Part shown: positions 1 to 4,977 of the stretch, piece by piece
Position numbering within the stretch: position 1 is the stretch's first letter
How the letters are laid out: the number at the start of each line of letters is the position of its first letter
The notes under the pieces: model-generated
What the model was told of the DNA's origin: nothing
The model's database searches: none
Seen by the model: the letters and a program-made list of their open reading frames with translations, nothing else
Source: Paraclostridium ghonii
GTDB lineage: Bacteria > Bacillota > Clostridia > Peptostreptococcales > Peptostreptococcaceae
Direction of reading: 5' to 3'
Assembly (NCBI RefSeq): GCF_023653455.1
Contig: NZ_JAKEDR010000165.1
Location: 1 to 7,827, forward strand
DNA length: 7,827 nucleotides
Program-made: the position numbers and the translations under genes

Positions 1-272
1 CATTATCTACAATATATAAAGAAAATAAGTATATAAAATTATTTGTATATGAAGATGAATTCCAATATGTTATATCAATAAAAAATAACGGACCTAAGAT
101 ATATAACACTGATATGATATTTTCTGAAGGTTTTTCTACTAAAGACGGTGAAAATAGGGGGTACGGTCTTTACTTAGTTAAAAACATTTTAGATAAATAT
201 GGTTATCATATATTTGCAAGTAGTGATGAATTTATAACTGAGTTTACTATTTTAATACCTAAGTACTGTTAA
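1..272 (+). CDS. Sensor histidine kinase, GHKL type, C-terminal end only (5' truncated by window)
   Basis: An open frame runs from the left edge (first complete codon at base 3) to a TAA at 270-272, giving the last 89 residues of a protein. It shows the ATP-binding end of a histidine kinase: a G1-type NNGP motif (visible residues 28-31), then EGFSTK (42-47) and a G2-type RGYGLYLVKN stretch (52-61), the pattern typical of GHKL kinases of the AgrC/CitA style. The H-box and N-box and any membrane domain lie outside the window. It would autophosphorylate on a membrane-linked dimer and pass the phosphate to the LytTR regulator encoded 63 bp downstream on the same strand. The pairing of a GHKL kinase with a LytTR regulator is a well known combination; the signal cannot be inferred from this fragment. 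Confidence 0.9.
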   Translation, partial: LSTIYKENKYIKLFVYEDEFQYVISIKNNGPKIYNTDMIFSEGFSTKDGENRGYGLYLVKNILDKYGYHIFASSDEFITEFTILIPKYC

Positions 273-279
273 TAAAACT

Positions 280-306
280 CCCCATATAAATAAATACGAT
301 ATGGGG
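280..306 (+). other. Intergenic hairpin between kinase and regulator genes
   Basis: A perfect 8-bp inverted repeat, CCCCATAT (280-287) and ATATGGGG (299-306) with an 11-nt loop, sits in the 63-bp gap between the kinase stop and the regulator start. No clear T-run follows it, so it is not a standard intrinsic terminator. It ends 14 nt before the regulator's AGGGAG ribosome site (321-326). It could stabilise or process the mRNA, or partly attenuate transcription so that kinase and regulator are made in different amounts. The inverted repeat is visible; the role is inference. Confidence 0.55.
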
Positions 307-335
307 CAATCAAATTTTATAGGGAGAAAATATTT

Positions 336-1073
336 ATGATAAAAGTTTTAATATGTGATGATGATAAAGCTGTAAGAGATGATATAGAAAATACATTAAA
401 AAAATCTGGATATGTAGATTATGTAAAAAAGGTTAAAAATGGAGTTGAAGCTATAGAATTTATTAAATGTGAGAAAATAGACTTACTTATAATAGATATT
501 GATATGCCTTATAAAAATGGTATAGAATGTGCTAAAGAAATAGCTTCTATAGATAAAGACGTTCATATAATATTTGTTACTGGATTTGCTGATTATAGTT
601 TAGAAAGCTTTAAAGTTCATCCTGTTGATTTTATAGTTAAGCCATTTACCCACAAGAAGATATTAGATTCTGTAAATATTGCTATTGATCATATAAACTC
701 TCATAAGCTAGCTAAAACAAATTTTATAGATGATACTTTATTTGTATATAAAATTAGAAAGCAAATGCATATGATAAATTTTGATGACATAGTTATGTTT
801 GAAAAAAATTCTAGAGCTATAAACTTATATACTAAGGATCATGATATTATAAAGTTTTATGAAAGCTTTGAGGATTTAGAAAATAGGATTCCTCCAAACT
901 TTTTCAAAACTCATAAAAGCTATATAGTAAATTTAAAATTAATACATAAGGTCATTCCTATTAGTAAGTCTTCTTTAGAAATCAAGTTTATTAATTTTCA
1001 AGAAAGCGCAACATTAAGTAAGAATCTAGAAAAAGACTTTTTATACAGATTTTATAGAACCAAAAGATTTTAA
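336..1073 (+). CDS. LytTR-family response regulator
   Basis: This 245-residue protein is a cytoplasmic two-component transcription regulator. Residues 1-120 are a receiver domain: acidic cluster D8-D10, phosphoacceptor D54 in DIDMP, T82 in the VTGF strand, and K102 in VKPF. Residues about 130-240 form a LytTR DNA-binding domain, with the characteristic FFKTHKSYIVN stretch at 189-199. Length and order match the AgrA/LytR/VirR-like family, whose members usually bind paired direct repeats upstream of target genes. The start at 336 is supported by AGGGAG (321-326), 9 nt upstream. It is the second gene of a likely operon with the kinase ending at 272. No hydrophobic segment or unusual residue is seen. 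The regulon is unknown, and I found no convincing LytTR repeat pair in the window. Confidence 0.95.
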   Translation: MIKVLICDDDKAVRDDIENTLKKSGYVDYVKKVKNGVEAIEFIKCEKIDLLIIDIDMPYKNGIECAKEIASIDKDVHIIFVTGFADYSLESFKVHPVDFIVKPFTHKKILDSVNIAIDHINSHKLAKTNFIDDTLFVYKIRKQMHMINFDDIVMFEKNSRAINLYTKDHDIIKFYESFEDLENRIPPNFFKTHKSYIVNLKLIHKVIPISKSSLEIKFINFQESATLSKNLEKDFLYRFYRTKRF

Positions 1074-1080
1074 TGTAAAT

Positions 1081-1106
1081 AGGGGTATATTTTAAAAACA
1101 ACCCCT
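1081..1106. terminator. Weak shared terminator between convergent genes
   Basis: AGGGGT (1081-1086) and ACCCCT (1101-1106) form a 6-bp stem around an AT-rich 14-nt loop in the 41-bp gap between the stop codons of the LytTR gene (+) and the EcsC gene (-). Only a short T stretch follows on the + strand, and no T-run follows on the - strand. The position suggests a shared termination signal; the sequence makes it a weak one. Confidence 0.45.
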
Positions 1107-1114
1107 TTCCCAAT

Positions 1115-1903
1115 CTATTTAACTCTTGATATAATCTTTTTATAACTTTTAGATAAAAAGCTTTCTTTTTCCTTTATATATCCACTAGTATCTAGTAATC
1201 TCATATGATAAGAATATATTGCATACTCCCCTAACTTATCTACTAATTTATTGTTGACATATGCTCCAATAAAAGCTCCTATTCCTGGAATCAATTGAAG
1301 TAATTTAGCTAAATCTATGTAATCTCTGTATTCTTGTTGAAATTTTCTCCAGTCAAAATTATCTATATCATCTGATAAATTATCTTTTAAATCGTTAAAA
1401 TGCTCCATATCTTTAAATATAATATTTACATGGTTTTGACTTGAAAATGCCAATTGAAATATATTTAATATATAAATCCTTTCCCTATAATCTTTAGTGT
1501 CAAATCCATATATGCTTGCAAGCTCATAAAGAAGTTTTATTTTTATACTAAGAAGTAAAGGAAAATCTGCAAGCCCTACTATTATTCCTCCTGCTCCTGT
1601 TCCTGCCCCTTCTAGCATAGCTGTTTTCTTATATGCTCTAATTTTTTCATAAGCTAAAGAATCTCGTTCTTCTAATGAAATTTTTTCTATTGGATCTTTT
1701 GTAGTGTATTTAGATCCAAACAAAACAACTTTTGTCATATTTTTTATAGCAGTGGTCAATATGTTATGATAATTTTCTGGTAGCACAGAATTCAACTTAT
1801 TCTGAGCTTCTTTAGAGACTTTGTTTATTATAGATGGTCTCTTTTTCATTTGTTCTTTCCATTTTTCCAACTCTTTTACCTTTATATAATTATAATCTTC
1901 CAT
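1115..1903 (-). CDS. EcsC-family protein
   Basis: This is a 262-residue protein of the EcsC family, named after the third gene of the Bacillus ecsABC operon; its biochemical role is not established. A glycine-rich then hydrophobic segment at about 99-134 (GAGTGAGGIIVGLADFPLLL followed by KIKLLYELASIYGFD) and a second one at 204-218 (LIPGIGAFIGAYVNN) are the family's recognisable parts and suggest membrane association. The N-terminal 95 residues are charged and probably helical. There is no signal peptide. AGGTGA (1908-1913) lies 4 nt before the ATG and supports the start. No ecsA/ecsB transporter genes are near: the gene lies behind the terminator of cysK-cysE and seems to be its own unit. 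Family assignment is by motif recognition. Confidence 0.85.
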   Translation of the reverse strand: MEDYNYIKVKELEKWKEQMKKRPSIINKVSKEAQNKLNSVLPENYHNILTTAIKNMTKVVLFGSKYTTKDPIEKISLEERDSLAYEKIRAYKKTAMLEGAGTGAGGIIVGLADFPLLLSIKIKLLYELASIYGFDTKDYRERIYILNIFQLAFSSQNHVNIIFKDMEHFNDLKDNLSDDIDNFDWRKFQQEYRDYIDLAKLLQLIPGIGAFIGAYVNNKLVDKLGEYAIYSYHMRLLDTSGYIKEKESFLSKSYKKIISRVK

Positions 1904-1965
1904 TTCATCACCTATCTTTAATTATCTATCTTTAAAATTCTCTTTAAGTAATTATAATATATATT

Positions 1966-2017
1966 ATTATATCTTAACCCTAATTAATCTAAGATTTCAA
2001 TATTGTAATAAATTTGA
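1966..2017 (-). promoter_or_regulatory. Candidate promoter region of the EcsC gene with a motif also found at 7679-7697
   Basis: Read on the - strand, TATAAT occurs at 1971-1966, but no good -35 box sits at 16-18 bp from it. An alternative is TTGAAA (2000-1995) with 17 bp to a poor TTAAGA. Just upstream, 1999-2017 (+ strand AATATTGTAATAAATTTGA) matches 17 of 19 bases of 7679-7697, which lies upstream of another - strand gene. The surrounding 1904-2058 stretch is otherwise AT-rich and holds no gene that I can see. Confidence 0.35.
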
Positions 2018-2058
2018 ACTTTTGTTTTAAATTTTTAGTCTAAGTTTATTTTTTCATG

Positions 2059-2145
2059 AAAAAAGGAATACCTAATGTACTGCACCCCAACCATTAGATT
2101 TTTAGTCCAACAATTGGGGTGTAGTACACTTAGTTATTCCTTTTT
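2059..2145 (-). terminator. Long terminator hairpin of the cysK-cysE operon
   Basis: On the - strand, a hairpin begins in the last codons of cysE (GGAATAAC, from 2140) and returns to GGTATTCC (ending at 2065), followed by a run of six U (2064-2059). The arms are 2106-2140 and 2065-2098 around a 7-nt loop (2099-2105). Roughly 33 positions pair, with two mismatches and one bulged base. Five inner differences between the arms become G-U pairs only in the - strand RNA, so the fold suits the cysE transcript best. Flanking A and T runs add five more possible pairs, and a T-run on the + side could make it work both ways, though no + gene is nearby. It is unusually long for an intrinsic terminator. 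Confidence 0.8.
2076..2128. mobile_element. Possible remnant of fused IS3/IS150-type terminal inverted repeats
   Basis: The centre of the cysE hairpin is bounded by TGTACTGCACCCCAA (from 2076) and, inverted, TGTACTACACCCCAATTGTTGGA (from 2128 backwards). Ends of the TGTACTG-CCCC-GTTGGAC type are typical of IS3-family, IS150-group elements. The two ends meet with only a few bases between them, as in a minimal, transposase-free element. No target duplication is evident (TAA on one side, CTT on the other), and the inverted symmetry continues beyond both ends, so it could also simply be part of the terminator. The resemblance is from memory, not from a search. Confidence 0.35.
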
Positions 2146-2648
2146 ATTATTTTACCTGGTATGCCGACTACAGTGCTATTGGGTGGAACATCTTTTAATA
2201 CCACTGCATTTGCTCCTACCTTAGAATTATCACCTATAGTTATAGGCCCTAAAACTTTAGCTCCTGCTCCAATCACTACATTATTGCCTACTGTTGGATG
2301 CCTTTTACCACTTTCTTTTCCCGTTCCGCCTAGTGTAGTCCCATGATATATAGTTACCCTATTTCCTACCTCTGCAGTTTCTCCTATTACAACGCCCATA
2401 CCATGATCAATTAAAATTCCACTTCCTATAGTTGCCCCTGGATGTATTTCTATCCCCGTTATAAATCTGTTTATTTGCGATATAAATCTTGCTGTAAAAA
2501 ATATTTTATGTTTATAAAGATAGTGTGAAATTCTATGTCCAATTAACGCATGAACAGATGGATAAAGTAAAAAGACCTCTATTTTAGATCTTGCTGCTGG
2601 ATCATTTTCAATAATATATTCTATGTCAGCATTTATATTTTTTAGCAT
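2130..2648 (-). CDS. cysE: Serine O-acetyltransferase
   Basis: It transfers acetyl from acetyl-CoA to L-serine to give O-acetylserine, the first committed step of cysteine synthesis, in the cytoplasm. The 172 residues are the short form of the family: a helical N-terminal part (1-60) with the serine-contacting D16 in NDPAA, then a left-handed beta-helix of hexapeptide repeats (about 66-165). Catalytic D81-H82 lie in IDHGMG, and R116-H117 in GKRHPT, equivalent to the known active-site Asp/His set. The ATG follows the cysK stop after one nucleotide, and its GGAGGA site (2653-2658) lies in the last cysK codons, so translation is probably coupled. The protein ends in ...KRNN rather than the terminal Ile that docks into CysK in enterobacteria. 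The stop codon lies inside the terminator hairpin. Confidence 0.96.
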   Translation of the reverse strand: MLKNINADIEYIIENDPAARSKIEVFLLYPSVHALIGHRISHYLYKHKIFFTARFISQINRFITGIEIHPGATIGSGILIDHGMGVVIGETAEVGNRVTIYHGTTLGGTGKESGKRHPTVGNNVVIGAGAKVLGPITIGDNSKVGANAVVLKDVPPNSTVVGIPGKIIKRNN

Positions 2649-2649
2649 A

Positions 2650-3558
2650 TTATCCTCCGATTATATCCATAGATAAATACTTTTCTATTCCATCTGGAGC
2701 TATTGTTACAATGTTTTTACCTTCGAATTTTTTAGATATTTGCATACTTGCAAATACATTTGCTCCAGAAGAAATTCCAACTAAAATTCCTTCTTTTTCT
2801 CCTAATAGCTTTATTGTATTGATAGCATCTTCATCTTTTACAGTTATTATTTCATCTACAACATTCATGTCTAAATTTTTAGGTATAAAATTTGCACCTA
2901 TTCCTTGTATTTTATGAGGAGCACTGTATCCTTTAGATATTAAAGGAGAACTTTCTGGCTCTACTCCTATAACTTTTATATCTTTATTTAATTCTTTTAA
3001 GTACTTCCCAACTCCGCTTATTGTTCCACCTGTACCAATTCCACATACAAGTATATCTATGTCCTTAACGTCTTCATATATCTCTATAGCAGTTGTATTG
3101 TAATGTTTTTTAGGATTACTTTTATTTTCAAATTGCTTTAATGATTTATAATTTTCATTTGAATCTATTAATTCAATTGCTTTATCTATAGAAGCTTGCA
3201 TCCCACCTTCTCCAGTCAGAACAATTTCCGCTCCATAAGCTTTCATTAAGTCTCTACGCTCTTTACTCATAGAACTTGGCATAACTATAATTATATTAAG
3301 TCCTTTTAACTTTCCTATCATAGCTAATGCAATACCTGTATTTCCACTTGTTGCCTCTACTATAGTATCTCCTGCTTTTATATCTCCACTTTCCATAAGG
3401 TCTTCAATCATCCCAAGAACAGCCCTATCTTTTATACTTCCACCTATATTGTACTTCTCTAACTTTAAAAACATATTATTATTTCCTAATTGCATATTAT
3501 TTAACTTAATTATTGGAGTTTTTCCTATAAGATCTAAAACATTATTATATAACATCAT
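2650..3558 (-). CDS. cysK: Cysteine synthase (O-acetylserine sulfhydrylase)
   Basis: This PLP enzyme joins O-acetylserine with sulfide to give cysteine and acetate, using the product of the next gene, cysE. The 302-residue length is normal for the family. Visible landmarks: K43 in GGSIKDR (Schiff-base lysine), TSGNTG (70-75, substrate loop), GTGGTISG (175-182, phosphate-binding loop) and GISSGA (261-266, serine contacting the PLP ring). It is first in a two-gene operon, 1 nt before cysE. AGGAGG (3563-3568) lies 4 nt before the first ATG (3558) and 7 nt before the second (3555), so the true start may be one residue later. The leader from the candidate promoter is only about 20 nt, so no T-box or S-box riboswitch is expected. 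A related cystathionine beta-synthase-like role is less likely given the cysE partner. Confidence 0.96.
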   Translation of the reverse strand: MMLYNNVLDLIGKTPIIKLNNMQLGNNNMFLKLEKYNIGGSIKDRAVLGMIEDLMESGDIKAGDTIVEATSGNTGIALAMIGKLKGLNIIIVMPSSMSKERRDLMKAYGAEIVLTGEGGMQASIDKAIELIDSNENYKSLKQFENKSNPKKHYNTTAIEIYEDVKDIDILVCGIGTGGTISGVGKYLKELNKDIKVIGVEPESSPLISKGYSAPHKIQGIGANFIPKNLDMNVVDEIITVKDEDAINTIKLLGEKEGILVGISSGANVFASMQISKKFEGKNIVTIAPDGIEKYLSMDIIGG

Positions 3559-3585
3559 TAACCCTCCTATTTTTTAATCACTAAA

Positions 3586-3623
3586 ATTATATGTGTAAAT
3601 CTCTATAAATGTTTATAACATTT
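3586..3623 (-). promoter_or_regulatory. Candidate cysK promoter with overlapping palindromic operator
   Basis: On the - strand, a perfect TATAAT (3591-3586) lies about 28 bp before the cysK start. No good -35 box is present; the place it should occupy is covered by a perfect 17-bp palindrome, AAATGTT-TAT-AACATTT (3607-3623). A palindrome over the -35 region is a usual place for a repressor or activator site. Which regulator binds is unknown; I do not recognise it as a CymR site. Confidence 0.5.
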
Positions 3624-3695
3624 TGCATATATAATTTTTAGTTTTTAAATTAGTTTTTCTAATCTTACTAAACTTGTTATGTACTTTCAACAATT

Positions 3696-3745
3696 ATAGT
3701 TTAATTCTATACTTATTGTTATGCTAATAGTTTTAATCTATACTT
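3696..3745. repeat. Tandem 19-bp dyad repeats in the divergent spacer
   Basis: ATAGTTTAATTCTATACTT (3696-3714) and ATAGTTTTAATCTATACTT (3727-3745) match at 17 of 19 bases and lie 31 bp apart start to start, about three helical turns. Each copy contains the small dyad ATAG-N7-CTAT. The first copy is also nested in a larger imperfect dyad (AACAAT at 3689-3694 and ATTGTT at 3715-3720). Spacing and symmetry suggest paired binding sites for a regulator of cysK or of the ferritin-like gene. The role is inferred. Confidence 0.5.
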
Positions 3746-3860
3746 TTCATATATATAAATAAAAAATTTAATTTACTTAAGCTCCCACACCTGCTAAGCA
3801 TTTTCCCCAAATTCAAACACATATACAAAGTATTTTACTAAATATCAACAAAATAATGTA

Positions 3861-3889
3861 ACTTTTGCAAAATTAAAAGCATAGTATAC
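3861..3889 (+). promoter_or_regulatory. Candidate sigma-K-type (late sporulation) promoter of the ferritin-like gene
   Basis: AAC (3861-3863) and CATAGTATA (3881-3889) fit the AC and CATANNNTA consensus of sigma-K promoters with the usual 16-17 bp spacing. The predicted start near 3896 would leave a leader of about 24 nt containing AAGGAGG (3907-3913). No good sigma-A pair is seen at the same place: TATACA at 3886 has only a TTGCAA 14 bp upstream. In such AT-rich DNA a chance match is possible. Confidence 0.35.
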
Positions 3890-3919
3890 ATGGAATAACA
3901 TTATCTAAGGAGGATTTTT

Positions 3920-4393
3920 ATGTATAATTGGATATACCCAAACCCTATGCAACTACAAAATTCAATAAACTTAATAGCATCATCAGTAGAGGATGAAAGA
4001 TCAGCTTCTGAATTTTATAAATGGTTAATAGATAATATTCCAACAGAAAAACTTTCTACAAGACAATCTACTAAAATTAAAAAAATTATAGAGTCAATAA
4101 GAGATGATGAGCTAAATCATAATAATATGTTTAAAAAAATATATACACAAATTACAGGAAAAGAGGCTATCCCCGAAGAAGAAGCTTTTATTCCTCCTAA
4201 AAGCTTTAGATTAGGAATAGAAGAAGCTTTGGAAGGAGAGCTAAATGCTGTAAAAAAATACAGAGAAATAATAGAAGGATTGCCAAGTCCTTATTATAGA
4301 GATAAAGTGTTTAATATATTAAGTGATGAATTAAGACACGCTAATTTATATAACTTTATATATACTAATCTATCTACTGGAAATGAAGATTAA
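3920..4393 (+). CDS. Ferritin-like / rubrerythrin-like diiron protein
   Basis: The 157 residues form a four-helix ferritin-like domain with a complete set of likely metal ligands: E26 (helix 1), E64-x-x-H67 in DELNH (helix 2), E107 in EGELNAVKKY (helix 3) and E137-x-x-H140 in DELRH (helix 4). There is no C-terminal rubredoxin (no CxxC pairs, in fact no cysteine), so it is not a full rubrerythrin. Family members handle iron, or reduce peroxide or oxygen; which applies here is unknown. It is cytoplasmic by sequence (no signal peptide). The start has an excellent AAGGAGG site (3907-3913), 6 nt away. It is a single-gene unit with its own terminator. The candidate sigma-K promoter hints at use in the mother cell during sporulation, as for some spore-associated ferritin-like proteins, but this is speculative. 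Confidence 0.85.
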   Translation: MYNWIYPNPMQLQNSINLIASSVEDERSASEFYKWLIDNIPTEKLSTRQSTKIKKIIESIRDDELNHNNMFKKIYTQITGKEAIPEEEAFIPPKSFRLGIEEALEGELNAVKKYREIIEGLPSPYYRDKVFNILSDELRHANLYNFIYTNLSTGNED

Positions 4394-4397
4394 CTTA

Positions 4398-4458
4398 AAT
4401 AAATGAAAAAGTGTAGTCATCTTTCGTGTTTTTTGATGATTACACTTTTTCATTTATT
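4398..4458 (+). terminator. Terminator of the ferritin-like gene
   Basis: A 24-bp stem pairs 4398-4421 with 4435-4458 around a 13-nt T-rich loop. It begins 5 nt after the stop codon. The single non-Watson-Crick position (4416/4440) is a G-U pair in the + strand RNA, which fits use by the + strand gene. The U-rich tract lies in the 3' arm (TTTTT at 4446-4450, then an AT-rich tail). The A-run in the 5' arm means some termination in the other direction is possible, though no - strand gene reads into it here. Confidence 0.85.
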
Positions 4459-4650
4459 AATTATCAAATAAGAATTAAATATATTTTTAATTTTCAATTG
4501 ATTTTAATTATGTAAACCAACTGTATACAAGTTATTATATATACTATAATTAACAAAACTGTTACATCTATTTATAATATGAATATACCTAAAGTTATAT
4601 ACATATGCTACAATTTAATTAAAATTCATATCTAAATTGGGGGAATTAAG

Positions 4651-4875
4651 ATGAAAAAAGAATCAATCATACTTGATAATATGTATTTTAATATTGAAGA
4701 TTTATTGACAGGTATGAAAAGTTATTTTGAAGAAAAAAATAGAACTTTTAGTGTAGTTTCAAAAACTTCTACTCCAATAGTACTTGTTGATGGAATAAAA
4801 TATATAGCATCTGTAAAAGCTGGTGGTATGTTTCCAGTAAGCTGTCAAAAAATAGTGTTAAAAGAAGTAAAGTAA
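4651..4875 (+). CDS. Small protein of unknown function, 74 aa
   Basis: I do not recognise this gene. It is likely real: GGGGGA (4639-4644) lies 6-7 nt before the ATG, codon use matches the neighbours, and the frame lies between two clear terminators. The protein has no signal peptide and no membrane helix. Residues 13-29 look helical and amphipathic (IEDLLTGMKSYFEEKNR). The remainder is rich in V, I, S and K in alternating patterns (FSVVSKTSTPIVLV, YIASVKAGG, KIVLKEVK), suggesting a small alpha/beta or beta-rich fold. There is one cysteine (in SCQK). It is convergent with topB and 257 bp from the ferritin-like gene, so it probably has its own promoter in that AT-rich gap; several TATAAT-like boxes occur there but none has a convincing -35 partner. 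No function is proposed. Confidence 0.7.
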   Translation: MKKESIILDNMYFNIEDLLTGMKSYFEEKNRTFSVVSKTSTPIVLVDGIKYIASVKAGGMFPVSCQKIVLKEVK

Positions 4876-4899
4876 AAAATAATTTTATTTATAATAAAA

Positions 4900-4959
4900 A
4901 GGATGATATGTATAATTTAGCGACATTTCAAGCATCTCGCAAATTATACATATCATCCT
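4900..4959 (-). terminator. topB terminator
   Basis: Arms 4937-4959 and 4900-4923 are complementary apart from one extra base in the left arm (A4919), giving a 23-bp stem with a 13-nt loop. On the - strand the stem is followed by a U-run (TTTTT read from 4899 down, then AT-rich), as expected for an intrinsic terminator of topB, whose stop codon is 18 bp away. On the + strand no T-run follows, so it should not efficiently end transcripts of the 74-aa gene. Confidence 0.85.
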
Positions 4960-4977
4960 GAGCTACATCTAAATAAA

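Larger units (their letters stand above)
3559..3919. other. Divergent intergenic region, cysK / ferritin-like gene
   Basis: This 361-bp stretch has no open frame that I can support. From left to right it holds the cysK leader and candidate promoter, the tandem dyads at 3696-3745, a very AT-rich section, a GC-richer island at 3776-3808, and the promoter and ribosome site of the ferritin-like gene. The island contains TAAGC twice (3778-3782, 3795-3799), the odd palindrome TGCTAAGCA (3792-3800) and a CCCC run (3805-3808). I do not recognise a riboswitch, T-box or tRNA in it. Confidence 0.6.

Noticed and set aside
1954..1967. Perfect 14-bp palindrome of only A and T upstream of the EcsC gene
   Set aside because: Low-complexity AT sequence; such palindromes are expected by chance here.
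2161..2346. + strand open frame of 61 codons
   Set aside because: It is the reverse-strand shadow of cysE, whose hexapeptide-repeat codons give a P/T/L-rich translation; it has no ribosome site and no family pattern.
2711..2917. + strand open frame of 68 codons
   Set aside because: Shadow of cysK on the other strand, without a ribosome site.
3559..3919. T-box or S-box riboswitch upstream of cysK
   Set aside because: Cysteine genes in Clostridia can have these, but no AGGGTGG-type T-box sequence, no S-box core and no terminator/antiterminator pair are visible; the best promoter leaves only about 20 nt of leader.
4519..4562. Two AACTGT copies (ACAGTT on the other strand) as a LytTR/AgrA-like binding pair upstream of the 74-aa gene
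   Set aside because: The 38-bp spacing does not fit the roughly 21-bp phasing expected for LytTR sites, and the motif is short.
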